The notes beneath the pieces are model-generated. The model was given only the letters and a program-made list of their open reading frames with translations. It had not been told where the DNA came from and made no database searches. The position numbers were made by a program, and so were the translations under genes. DNA of 64,000 nt, taken from contig JAJZWL010000001.1 of NCBI GenBank assembly GCA_021846685.1, forward strand, positions 65,251 through 129,250. Reading direction: 5' to 3'. The DNA comes from a bacterium. Lineage in GTDB: Bacteria; Patescibacteria; Dojkabacteria; JAKAPS01; JAJZLI01. Below, piece after piece: positions 53,737 through 61,619 of this stretch. Each line of letters opens with the position of its first letter. The first letter of the stretch is position 1.

Positions 53737-53770
53737 AAAAGTTTGAATAGCGTCTACGGTCTCCCGAAGT
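53737..53770 (+). repeat. att-like repeat G
   Basis: AAAAGTTTGAATAGCGTC, then TACGGTCTCCCGAAGT. Closest to repeat H (about four mismatches in 34). With the 3' end of tRNA-Ser(UGA) (TTCGAAT...CTCTCCGAAGT) it brackets the RelBE pair as a direct repeat. Confidence 0.88.
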
Positions 53771-53816
53771 CACGCCACATCGCGTCTCATAGTAAGGAAG
53801 CACTCATAGATGGAGT

Positions 53817-54122
53817 ATGGCTTATCAAATCAAACAGAACATTCAAGTATACAAGAAACAAGCGGATATTGAACATGCATTTGATATCATAAAGAATGTT
53901 CTTGATATACGCCCTGTATACCATCATAACGATGACAGGGTAAATGGACATGTATTCGTATGTGTATTAGCATATGCAGTTGCAAGAATTCTTGAGATTA
54001 AATCAAAAGATACAATACATAATATTATTGAAAGATACAGAAACTCTATTATCCTATCAATCAACAACAAACCACACATAGTTGGAGAACAAACATTGTT
54101 AAACCAACTAAAACAGACATAG
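53817..54122 (+). pseudogene. C-terminal fragment of an IS4/IS1634-type transposase
   Basis: 101 codons reading KQADIEHAFDIIKNVLDIRPVYHH, then DRVNGHVFVCVLAYAVARIL, the C-terminal E-containing block of IS1634/IS1182-like DDE transposases. The N-terminal two thirds and the catalytic Asp residues are missing, so it is a relic. It begins 46 bp after repeat G. Confidence 0.8.
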
Positions 54123-54189
54123 TGGGGGCTAGAATTTAAACAGAAATCACATTACAACAGCATTTATTCAATTTAACTGTCGAACCTGA

Positions 54190-54321
54190 GTTAGAAGACT
54201 CCAATCATCAGAAGGCTTAGTGTTACCAAAAAGTATTGGAGGATCTCTTGTTCTCATAGGAATCCAATCAGCAGAGAAGATAGAATTAAGAAGAAATTAT
54301 CCTAATATAAGGATTTTGTAG
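54190..54321 (+). pseudogene. LRR-type protein relic, copy 1
   Basis: A 44-codon frame without a start codon: RLQSSEGLVLPKSIGG, then LVLIGIQSAEKIELRRNYP. It has the same leucine-rich pattern (LxLPxSIGxxLVLxGIxSxE) as the fragment at 55817-56035. DNA similarity to that copy continues non-coding to about 54425. The rest of 54123-54595 shows nothing recognisable. Confidence 0.6.
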
Positions 54322-54595
54322 ATAATCTGGAAGTTCAAATAATGTGCACAATCTCTTCGAATTTGAGTTTTAATATATTGAAAATTAGAACTTCTAAATC
54401 TTTAAATAGTACAAGTATAAAATCCTTATTTTGTTGTTAAACTAACAAGATTATAATTAGTGGAAGGTTTGTTTTTATGATAACATAAAGGTGAATATGA
54501 GAGGTATATATTTATCACAAGGCATTTTTTAGCTCCCTCGAAGATCTCAGGGAATTAAGTATACACCTTATTATTATAGTGATATAATTTAGAAA

Positions 54596-54988
54596 ATGGA
54601 TTCAGATAACAAGGCAGTAGAGACAAAAAATAACAAGAAGACCCGACCTACACTTGTTGGGGTAATAGCTATATTTGTAATACTTTCTGGTATTATGAGT
54701 TTGGCATTTTCATTAATATTCTTAGTATCTGGAATTTTAACTTCTATTTTAATTGGTGTTGTATTTTTCATTATTGGCGTATTAAATATAATTACTTCTA
54801 TTGGATTATTTAAAATGACTAAATGGGGATTATATTTATTTATAATTTTAGGTGTTATAGCAATAATTTATTTAATATTTACTAATTTTTATCCTAATAT
54901 ATCTTTAAATTCTACTTCTGATATTTCAATATTAATATATTTAGCTATATTTTTCTATTTTTCACGAATTATCAAAAGGTTTGAATAG
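54596..54988 (+). CDS. four-helix membrane protein of unknown function
   Basis: A 130-residue protein with a short charged N-terminus (NKAVETKNNKKTRP) followed by about four hydrophobic helices (LVGVIAIFVILSGIMSLAF, IGVVFFIIGVLNIITSIG, LYLFIILGVIAIIYLIF, ISILIYLAIFFYFS). No recognised family, although similar small proteins are common in Firmicutes and archaea. Single gene. Confidence 0.6.
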   Translation: MDSDNKAVETKNNKKTRPTLVGVIAIFVILSGIMSLAFSLIFLVSGILTSILIGVVFFIIGVLNIITSIGLFKMTKWGLYLFIILGVIAIIYLIFTNFYPNISLNSTSDISILIYLAIFFYFSRIIKRFE

Positions 54989-55026
54989 TATTAATAATCT
55001 ATGATAATACTTGTTAGGAGAAGCTA

Positions 55027-55824
55027 ATGGAAGATAAAATTAATAAAAATACCACGATAGAAGAGGATATATTAAATAATGTTGAAATTACGAAAAAAGA
55101 TACTTCTAGGAAAATTTTGATTTATCCATTTGATACCAATTTAAATCCCATAATAATAACTGAAGGTTGGTTTTATTCTGAAGAAGAAAACTCAATCCAT
55201 GGAACAACAGATCATGAAGGAATTGATTTTGCACTACCCATAGGGACTCCAATTAAAGCAGCCTTTGATGGGTATGCTGTCTCCACTTATGGATTTAGTT
55301 GGGTGACAGACATTAATCCTGATACTCAAAAAGAAGAATTCCGATTATTTTATGGTGATAAAATAAGCATGGATATAGGTTTATTTGTACAAATATATAA
55401 TCCTAAGACGACATTATTTACCCAGTATGGACATTTATCTAAAATTAACGAACAAATACCTTTCACAAAACCTTTATTTGAGGAGGAAACTGAAACATAT
55501 TTTCCTGCAGGAAATAGAATTGACCCTAAAAAATATTCTTTATCAAGAAATGCTGTATATGTTAAAAAGGGAACTGTTATTGGATATTCTGGAATTAGTG
55601 GTATTACAAAAGGTTTTATAGATTATCCCGAATGTATGAATACAGTGAGAAGAGATCCTATATGGGATGAACCTCATTTACATTTTCAATTATTTAAAAG
55701 GAGCCCTAATCAAAAATATGCCAAACTTATAGATCCATATGGAATATATTCAACATGCGATTTATATAAAGAGTCTACGGAAAAAGACTTTGACAGGAAA
55801 CATATATCTTTATGGAGATCTTAA
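55027..55824 (+). CDS. M23 (LytM-type) metallopeptidase
   Basis: A 265-residue protein with the peptidoglycan endopeptidase fold: zinc ligands in HEGIDFALPIGTPI (HxxxD, about 65) and HLHFQLF (about 218), plus FTQYGHLSKI. There is no signal peptide or membrane segment in the first 50 residues, so export is unclear. It has a strong AGGAG ribosome-binding site 9 bp before the ATG, rare in this window, hinting at horizontal origin. Cell-wall remodelling or a lytic effector role is possible. Confidence 0.8.
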   Translation: MEDKINKNTTIEEDILNNVEITKKDTSRKILIYPFDTNLNPIIITEGWFYSEEENSIHGTTDHEGIDFALPIGTPIKAAFDGYAVSTYGFSWVTDINPDTQKEEFRLFYGDKISMDIGLFVQIYNPKTTLFTQYGHLSKINEQIPFTKPLFEEETETYFPAGNRIDPKKYSLSRNAVYVKKGTVIGYSGISGITKGFIDYPECMNTVRRDPIWDEPHLHFQLFKRSPNQKYAKLIDPYGIYSTCDLYKESTEKDFDRKHISLWRS

Positions 55825-56035
55825 TTTTAGGCATGTTAATCTCAGTGATCTAAAATCAGTAGTAACAAAATTTTGGGAGAGAGTTGGTGGAACTCTTGAT
55901 CTTAGTAGTCTAGAGTCAGAAGAAGGGTTAGTGTTGCCAGAAAGTATTGGAAGAGCTCTTGTTCTCAGAGGACTAAAATCAGAAGAAGAGAGAGAATTAA
56001 AAAGAAATTATCTTAATATAAGGATTTTTAGATAA
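55817..56035 (+). pseudogene. LRR-type protein relic, copy 2
   Basis: An in-frame tail with no plausible start outside the M23 gene. It reads TLDLSSLESEEGLVLPESIG, then RALVLRGLKSEEERELKRNY, a leucine-rich pattern of the LxLPxSIxxxLxLxxLxS type. The DNA from about 55908 to 56142 repeats 54190-54425. Confidence 0.6.
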
Positions 56036-56142
56036 TAGATAATATAGAAGTTTGAATAATGTACACAATCTCTTAAAATTTGAGCTTTAACATGTTGAAA
56101 GTCAAAACTACTAAATCGTTAAATAGTACAAGTATAAAATGT
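55908..56142 (+). repeat. ~235-bp duplicated segment (partner 54190-54425)
   Basis: Shared landmarks in the same order: GTTAGTGTTRCCA, AGTATTGGA, TCTTGTTCTCA, AATATAAGGATTTT, CACAATCTCTT, and AAATAGTACAAGTATAAAAT at the end of both. The two copies are direct repeats about 1.7 kb apart and flank the small membrane protein and M23 genes. Confidence 0.85.
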
Positions 56143-56752
56143 TTATTTTAAATGTCTTACTATCATAGGAATTTCTGTCATTCGATATCTTTGTAAGCTT
56201 AATATTTTTAAAGCTGCAATTCTATATCTGCCATCATTTATTATATAATATTTACCTTCTTTTTCCATACAATCAATAGGAAATTAAACTAAGAAATTAT
56301 TATCTCCTGATAAAATTTCTGTATCATATCTTTAAGATCTGCAATATTTCTTAAACTTTCATTATGTAAAAAACTGTCTACATAAATATTCTAACCTATA
56401 ACCTTATTTATATCTATAAATTTTAATTCTTCACTTGAGATGTTTGTTCTTATAATATCTATCTTTTAAGGAATTATTTTTTGTAATATTTCTATTGCTT
56501 GATCAATTATTATAGAATCTTGTTCTTTTGTATCTATATTATCTATATAGGACAAGGCTAACTTTTTAGAATCGTCACTATCTATGTAGTCGCCCATAAC
56601 TATATCTAATTCACTCCCTATATTTATGATTGCAAGAAATGTATTTGGATGTATAGGATCTATTTTTTCTGCATTTTTTGATTACCTAATGAATCTGAAT
56701 CAAACACACTCTTATTTTTACATAGATATCCTATAGAAGCCAGTATGGTGGA
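56143..56752 (-). pseudogene. decayed ParA/ParB-like region
   Basis: Minus-strand translation gives KTSTILASIGYLCKNKSVFD then SDSLGNQ (like the ParA Walker A tail and DxDxxGN), a shifted segment with three in-frame stops (DIVMGDYIDSDDSKKLALSY), and finally DCMEKEGKYYIINDGRYRIA then ALKILSLQ, matching the ParB/Srx N-terminal domain (DGxxRxxAL). Stops and at least two frameshifts make it a pseudogene. It could be two adjacent relics rather than one fusion. Confidence 0.55.
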
Positions 56753-56803
56753 TGTTTTTTATGAGTGTAAAACAAATAATAATAATAATATGTATATTAA
56801 TAT

Positions 56804-57571
56804 ATGGAGTATTATTATTTATTAAATTATTTAAATTCAAATCTAAGTCTTTTTATAGATGATATTATCCTGAAGAAAGATTACAGTCTCTTTTTTTCTG
56901 ATACAGATAGAAGGGAATATTGGAATTCTTGTTTTAATTTTAATTTGGAAAGTGTTTCTTTGAAGAAAATTGAAGATGAATTTTATTCAAGAAATCTTAA
57001 TCCTTCATTTTGGATAACTGATAGTGATTATAAAACACGTCAAATATTACAAAATTCTTCTTATATAAATAGGAAGACAGATTATTGGATGATATTAGAG
57101 GATAAAAAAAAGTTTCAAATAGATAAATTAGATATTCAGAAAGTTATTAATCAGAAACATATTAATGATTATATGGAAGTATTCTTTTCTGAGTATAATG
57201 ATAAATATTTAAAATATCACAAGATGTTAAATGATAGATTATGGAGTAAATCTATTCAGTCATATATTCTCTATGAAGATAAAGTGCCTGTATCAATAGG
57301 TTCTGAAACTGAATTTGATGATATAGGATTAATACAGTCCTTAGTAACAAGAGAAGAATATCGTCATAAAAGTTATGGATATAATGTGTGTAGGAGTATT
57401 ATTAATGATTCTAATGCGAGTAAATTTTTTTTAAGATCTGATATTAATGGTAGCGGTATTAAGTTATATCAAAATTTAGGATTTAAAGAATTAATGAGAA
57501 TAGGAATTTTTTCAAAGAAGAAAATAAAAGATCTGAAATTTATTCAAAAAATGAAATATTATAGAAAATAG
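56804..57571 (+). CDS. GNAT-type acetyltransferase-like protein
   Basis: A 255-residue protein. The C-terminal ~110 residues follow the GNAT fold: YILYEDKVPVSIGSETEFDD, IQSLVTREEYRHKSYGYNVC (a variant of the acetyl-CoA loop, normally RxxGxG/A), then DINGSGIKLYQNLGFKELMR. The N-terminal half is helical and unrecognised. The acyl acceptor is unknown. Lies among relics after the accessory region. Confidence 0.65.
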   Translation: MEYYYLLNYLNSNLSLFIDDIILKKDYSLFFSDTDRREYWNSCFNFNLESVSLKKIEDEFYSRNLNPSFWITDSDYKTRQILQNSSYINRKTDYWMILEDKKKFQIDKLDIQKVINQKHINDYMEVFFSEYNDKYLKYHKMLNDRLWSKSIQSYILYEDKVPVSIGSETEFDDIGLIQSLVTREEYRHKSYGYNVCRSIINDSNASKFFLRSDINGSGIKLYQNLGFKELMRIGIFSKKKIKDLKFIQKMKYYRK

Positions 57572-57596
57572 ATTAAATTTTTGATATAATCCATTT

Positions 57597-57734
57597 ATGT
57601 CGTCAGTAATAGATATGTTAACAGATATACTAATAAGTTTTTTGACTTGTGGTACCGCTGTGTTTATTCTACTTTTTTCTTTAGCCTTGATATTAGGCTT
57701 TTCTGCTTCTATTTTCTTTCATATACACATATAA
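57597..57734 (+). CDS. small hydrophobic protein (45 residues)
   Basis: ATG at 57597, stop TAA at 57732-57734. The product begins MSSVIDMLTDILISF and has one long hydrophobic segment (about 16-40, CGTAVFILLFSLALILGF). It lies in the 187-bp gap between the GNAT-like and YgjP-like genes, same strand. Without a homologue it could be a chance frame. Confidence 0.35.
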   Translation: MSSVIDMLTDILISFLTCGTAVFILLFSLALILGFSASIFFHIHI

Positions 57735-57758
57735 TGTTTATTATTAATAATAAATCTA

Positions 57759-58304
57759 ATGCCTTATATATATATAGGTAATAAAAAAATATCTTATACT
57801 GTAAAGAAAAGTAAAAAGGCTAGAAATATAAGGTTGTCAGTATATAAAGATAATGAAATTAGGGTTACTGTCCCTTATCGTTATAATATAGATAATATTG
57901 ATCAGTTATTACTTAATAAATCTGATTGGATACTAAAGTCAATTTCAGAAAATAGTAAAAATTTTATAATAGAAGAAGCTGCTGAATTTTCCGTTTTAAA
58001 AAATGAGTATTTAAAATATATCACAGGTAGAGTTATATATTTAAATTCTTTTTATAATTTTAATTATCAAAAAATCACTTTGAGAAAATCAAAAACCAGA
58101 TGGGGCAGTTGTTCTATAAATGGCAATTTAAATTTTAATTATAAAATATATTATTTACCTCAAAAATTTTCTGATTACATAATTATTCATGAGCTTTGTC
58201 ATCTAAAAGAGTTTAATCATTCTTCGAATTTTTGGGCTCTAGTAAAGGGTAGGATTCCTGAGTATAAAGAGATAAAAAAAGAATTAAAAAGGTATTCTTT
58301 ATAA
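57759..58304 (+). CDS. YgjP/DUF45-type M48-family metallopeptidase
   Basis: A 181-residue protein. RKSKTRWGSCSINGNLNFNYKI-type segment (RWGSC, about 113), zinc motif IIHELCHLKEFNHSSNFW (HExxH at about 145), and the distal region PEYKEIKKELKRY define the YgjP-like family, seen alone or beside restriction systems. Activity (peptidase or nucleotide hydrolysis) is debated for the family. The final gene before the tuf/S10 cluster. Confidence 0.85.
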   Translation: MPYIYIGNKKISYTVKKSKKARNIRLSVYKDNEIRVTVPYRYNIDNIDQLLLNKSDWILKSISENSKNFIIEEAAEFSVLKNEYLKYITGRVIYLNSFYNFNYQKITLRKSKTRWGSCSINGNLNFNYKIYYLPQKFSDYIIIHELCHLKEFNHSSNFWALVKGRIPEYKEIKKELKRYSL

Positions 58305-58374
58305 TTTATATAAATTACTCTATAATTATATAAAATACAGATTTACAAATATTAGTATATATGATATATTGTTC

Positions 58375-58403
58375 TTGCAATATAACTTGTTTATTTGTAT
58401 AAT
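58375..58403 (+). promoter_or_regulatory. promoter of the tuf gene
   Basis: TTGCAA (58375-58380), a 17-bp spacer and TATAAT (58398-58403), 29 bp before the tuf ATG. It probably drives tuf and part of the S10 operon. Confidence 0.7.
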
Positions 58404-58432
58404 CTCTTTGTTTAATTTAGTTAAAAAAAAAT

Positions 58433-59632
58433 ATGGCAGCCTTTGATAGAACAAAACCTCATAAAAACGTTGGTACTATTGGTCACGTTGATCATGGTAA
58501 GACAACTTTAACAGCAGCAATATTAAAAGTATTGTCAGCAGCTGGTTACGCAGCACAAAATAAGAGTGTAGATAATTTAGACGCAGCTCCTGAAGAAAAA
58601 GCTAGAGGAGTAACTATAGCTACAGCTCATACAGAGTATGAAACTGAGAAAAATCACTATGCTCATGTTGATTGTCCAGGACACGCAGATTATGTTAAGA
58701 ATATGATTACAGGGGCAGCTCAAATGGATGGAGCTATATTAGTTGTTGCAGCTACAGATGGACCTATGCCTCAAACAAGAGAACATATACTTTTAGCAAG
58801 ACAAGTTGGAGTACCTAAGATAGTTGTATTCCTTAATAAGGTAGATATGGTAGATGATCCTGAATTGGTTGATCTAGTAGAAATGGAAGTAAGAGAATTA
58901 CTTTCTAAGTATGATTTTGATGGAGACGAAACTCCAATAGTTAGAGGAAGTGCTTTGAAAGCATTAGAATGTGGATGCGGAAAATCTGACTGTGAATGGT
59001 GTGGTCCAATTTTAACATTAATGAATAATGTAGATGATTATATTCCTATTCCAGACAGAGAAGTAGATAAACCTTTCTTAATGCCTATCGAAGATGTATT
59101 TTCTATAGAAGGTAGAGGGACAGTTGCTACAGGAAGAGTCGAAAGAGGAACTCTTAAAGTAGGAGAAGAAGTTGATATTGTCGGATTAAGAGAAGATATC
59201 AGAAAATCAGTTGTTACAGGTGTAGAAATGTTTAATAAGTCATTGGAGACTGCACAAGCAGGAGATAATGTTGGTTTATTACTAAGAGGATTTAAAAGAG
59301 AGGATATTCAAAGAGGAGAGGTTGTTGCTAAAGTTGGGAGTGTTACTCCTCATACTGAATTTGAAAGTGAAGTATATATATTGACTAAAGAAGAAGGTGG
59401 AAGGCATTCTCAATTTGTTTCTGGATATAGACCTCAATTTTATATTAGAACTACAGATGTTACAGGAGAGATACAATTACCAGAGGGTGTAGAGTGTGCT
59501 CTTCCTGGAGATAATATAAAAATGATAGTAAGGTTAATTAATCCAGTAGCATTAGAAGCTGGAGTTAGATTTGCTATTAGAGAAGGTGGTAGAACAGTTG
59601 GAGCAGGAGTTATAAGTAAGATTATTAAGTAA
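58433..59632 (+). CDS. tuf: elongation factor Tu with a four-cysteine insert
   Basis: A 399-residue GTPase delivering aminoacyl-tRNA. G1 GHVDHGKTT (19-27), G2 region ARGVTI, G3 DCPGH, G4 NKVD and the domain II/III signatures are intact. In domain I, where most EF-Tu have a short acidic loop after SALKALE, this protein has CGCGKSDCEWCG (about 179-190) with four cysteines spaced C-x-C-x5-C-x2-C, possibly a metal site. It is followed 20 bp later by rpsJ. Confidence 0.97.
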   Translation: MAAFDRTKPHKNVGTIGHVDHGKTTLTAAILKVLSAAGYAAQNKSVDNLDAAPEEKARGVTIATAHTEYETEKNHYAHVDCPGHADYVKNMITGAAQMDGAILVVAATDGPMPQTREHILLARQVGVPKIVVFLNKVDMVDDPELVDLVEMEVRELLSKYDFDGDETPIVRGSALKALECGCGKSDCEWCGPILTLMNNVDDYIPIPDREVDKPFLMPIEDVFSIEGRGTVATGRVERGTLKVGEEVDIVGLREDIRKSVVTGVEMFNKSLETAQAGDNVGLLLRGFKREDIQRGEVVAKVGSVTPHTEFESEVYILTKEEGGRHSQFVSGYRPQFYIRTTDVTGEIQLPEGVECALPGDNIKMIVRLINPVALEAGVRFAIREGGRTVGAGVISKIIK

Positions 59633-59652
59633 AAAGGTTCTTTTATATATTT

Positions 59653-59958
59653 ATGGAAAACAAGAGAATAAGGGTAAAATTGAAAGGTTTTGATGTACAG
59701 ATTTTGGATAAATCTGCTCAAAAGATTATTGATGCAGCAATTTCTTCTGGTGCAAAAACATCTGGGCCGATACCATTACCTACTTCTATTAAAAAATATA
59801 CAGTAGTAAGGTCTCCTCATATAGATAAAAGATCTATGGAGACCTTTGAAATGAAGATTCATAAAAGACTTATTGATATACTCTCTCCTACAGGAAAAAC
59901 AATTGATACTCTTACTCATTTACAACTCCCTGTAGGTGTTGGAATAGAAATTAAATAG
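59653..59958 (+). CDS. rpsJ: 30S ribosomal protein S10
   Basis: A 101-residue protein of the 30S head, also the NusE antitermination subunit. Signatures: IRVKLKGFDVQILDKSAQKI, GPIPLPTSIKKYTVVRSPHI, FEMKIHKRLIDI. First gene of the S10 operon. Confidence 0.97.
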   Translation: MENKRIRVKLKGFDVQILDKSAQKIIDAAISSGAKTSGPIPLPTSIKKYTVVRSPHIDKRSMETFEMKIHKRLIDILSPTGKTIDTLTHLQLPVGVGIEIK

Positions 59959-59978
59959 ATTTTAAATTAGTTTTTTTA

Positions 59979-60001
59979 AATACAGAGGTTTTATCTGTAT
60001 T
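59979..60001 (+). promoter_or_regulatory. hairpin just upstream of rplC
   Basis: AATACAGA (59979-59986) and TCTGTATT (59994-60001) form an 8-bp stem with a 7-nt loop in the only sizeable gap of the operon (rpsJ-rplC), ending 6 bp before the rplC ATG. Its position over the initiation region suggests translational control or an RNA processing site. Confidence 0.5.
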
Positions 60002-60007
60002 ATTATT

Positions 60008-60604
60008 ATGAAAGGAATATTAGGTATTAAAAAAGATATGACTCAAATTTTCAGAGAGGATGGAAATGTAATTCCGGTAACCTTGATAGATACTGAAGGT
60101 TGTTTTGTATGTGCTGAAAAAAAATCTAAAACAGATGGATATGATGCAACAGTCTTGGGAATTGGATTAAAAAAGCATCCTACAAAGCCTGAAAAGGGTA
60201 AATATAAAAAATTGCATACTCCTCAGTTTGCAAGAGAATTTGGAAGAATTGAAGAGGTAACGGTAGGAGATAAAATTTTATCAAATATTTTTGAGGTAGG
60301 AGAAAAGGTGAATATTTCTGGAGTTAGTAAAGGTAAAGGTTTTACTGGTGTTGTTAAAAGATGGGGATTTCATGGTGGACCAAGGACTCATGGACAATCT
60401 GATAAAGAAAGGCATGGAGGTTCAATAGGATCAGGGACTACTCCAGGTAATGTTAAAAAGGGGAAAAAAATGCCAGGTAGATCTGGAGGAGATAAGATCA
60501 TTGTTAAAAATTTGGAAATTGTTGAAATTAAAGATGACATTTTAGTAGTAAAAGGAGCAATTCCTGGAGCTAGAGGTGGTTTAGTTATTATAAAGTCAGA
60601 ATGA
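60008..60604 (+). CDS. rplC: 50S ribosomal protein L3
   Basis: A 198-residue protein near the 23S 3' domain and factor-binding site. Signatures: GILGIKKDMTQIF, VSKGKGFTGVVKRWGFHGGP and GSIGSGTTPGNVKKGKKMPG. Overlaps rplD by 4 bp (ATGA). Confidence 0.97.
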   Translation: MKGILGIKKDMTQIFREDGNVIPVTLIDTEGCFVCAEKKSKTDGYDATVLGIGLKKHPTKPEKGKYKKLHTPQFAREFGRIEEVTVGDKILSNIFEVGEKVNISGVSKGKGFTGVVKRWGFHGGPRTHGQSDKERHGGSIGSGTTPGNVKKGKKMPGRSGGDKIIVKNLEIVEIKDDILVVKGAIPGARGGLVIIKSE

Positions 60605-61236
60605 AGATAGATTTATACTCTCAAAAAGGAGTTAAAAGTACAAAAAAAATAGATATTAAAGATGAAATTTTTAAATATGAAGTTAATCAAAATTTGATTA
60701 ATCAGTATATCTATATACATCTTGTTAATACAAGGCAAGGTACTAGATCTACAAAAGGAAGAGGTGAGGTATCAGGAACTGGGAAAAAACCTTGGAAGAA
60801 TAATAAAGTTGCTAAGGCAAGGACTGGAAGTTTAAGAACTAATATTTTTAGAGGAGGAGGAGTTTCTCATGGGCCTAAACCTATGCGATTTGAATTATCA
60901 ATGCCTTTAAAAATGAGAAGAAGAGCTTTGTATTCTGCTTTATCTACAAAAATGAATGCTAAAGAAATTATTTTTATAGATAAACTCAAATTTTCCGAAG
61001 GAAAATTAACTAAACAAGGGTTAGAATTTTTATCTGGATTTTCTTTAGAAGGTGTTAAAACATTGATTGTTACAGATAAAAAAGATGATAAACTTCTGAA
61101 TGTATTCTCTAATATTGACAAAATTAGATTATTGTCTTCTAATTATATTAATGCATATGATATCCTAAATTATAGAAAAATATTATTTTTGAAAGATTCT
61201 TTGGAAAATATTCCGGGATATAAAGATTTAAAATGA
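60601..61236 (+). CDS. rplD: 50S ribosomal protein L4
   Basis: A 211-residue protein. The exit-tunnel loop RQGTRSTKGRGEVSGTGKKP followed by WKNNKVAKARTGSLRTNIFRGGG-type region is clear, as is SMPLKMRRRALYSALSTK. It overlaps both neighbours by 4 bp. L4 represses the S10 operon in some bacteria; a comparable leader is not evident here. Confidence 0.96.
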   Translation: MKIDLYSQKGVKSTKKIDIKDEIFKYEVNQNLINQYIYIHLVNTRQGTRSTKGRGEVSGTGKKPWKNNKVAKARTGSLRTNIFRGGGVSHGPKPMRFELSMPLKMRRRALYSALSTKMNAKEIIFIDKLKFSEGKLTKQGLEFLSGFSLEGVKTLIVTDKKDDKLLNVFSNIDKIRLLSSNYINAYDILNYRKILFLKDSLENIPGYKDLK

Positions 61237-61619
61237 GAAAGTCCGATGTTTTAATAAAACCTATATTATCTGAAAAAGTACTAAGAGGAGTTGCTTCTGG
61301 TTGGTATGGTTTTGTAGTAGAGAGACATTCTGATAAAATAGGTGTAAAATCTGCAGTAGAAAAAGCTTTTGGTGTTGATGTTATTGAAGTAAGATTGCTA
61401 GCTAAGAAAGGAAAGCAGGTAAGAGATATAAATATAAAGACAAGGTTAGTCAGACATAAAAGAACTGATCTTAAGAAAGCATATGTGAAATTAAAAGCTG
61501 GACAAGTAATTAATTTGTTAGGAGAGGATAAAGAGAAAGATGCAAAGAAGTTAAAAACTAAGAAAGGAAAAGTAGAAGATAAAAAGAAATTAAAAGAGGT
61601 TAAGAATGAAAAAGAATAA
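61233..61619 (+). CDS. rplW: 50S ribosomal protein L23 with Lys-rich tail
   Basis: A 128-residue protein; the core (SDVLIKPILSEKVLRGVASG, EKAFGVDVIEVRLLAKKGKQ, KKAYVKLKAGQVINLL) is the usual ~95 residues. The final ~30 residues (about 100-128) are a Lys/Asp/Glu tail (KEKDAKKLKTKKGKVEDKKK) absent from most L23. Overlaps rplB by 14 bp. Confidence 0.95.
   Translation: MRKSDVLIKPILSEKVLRGVASGWYGFVVERHSDKIGVKSAVEKAFGVDVIEVRLLAKKGKQVRDINIKTRLVRHKRTDLKKAYVKLKAGQVINLLGEDKEKDAKKLKTKKGKVEDKKKLKEVKNEKE

Noticed and set aside
34345..53770. Classical integron (attC sites with IntI)
   Set aside because: The repeats lack the GTTRRRY/RYYYAAC attC core boxes and no integron integrase is present in the window; they derive from tRNA 3' ends instead.
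60601..60604. Use of TGA as a sense codon (alternative code)
   Set aside because: Genes such as rplC, rplD and rpsC end cleanly at TGA with ATGA overlaps, so TGA is a stop here.
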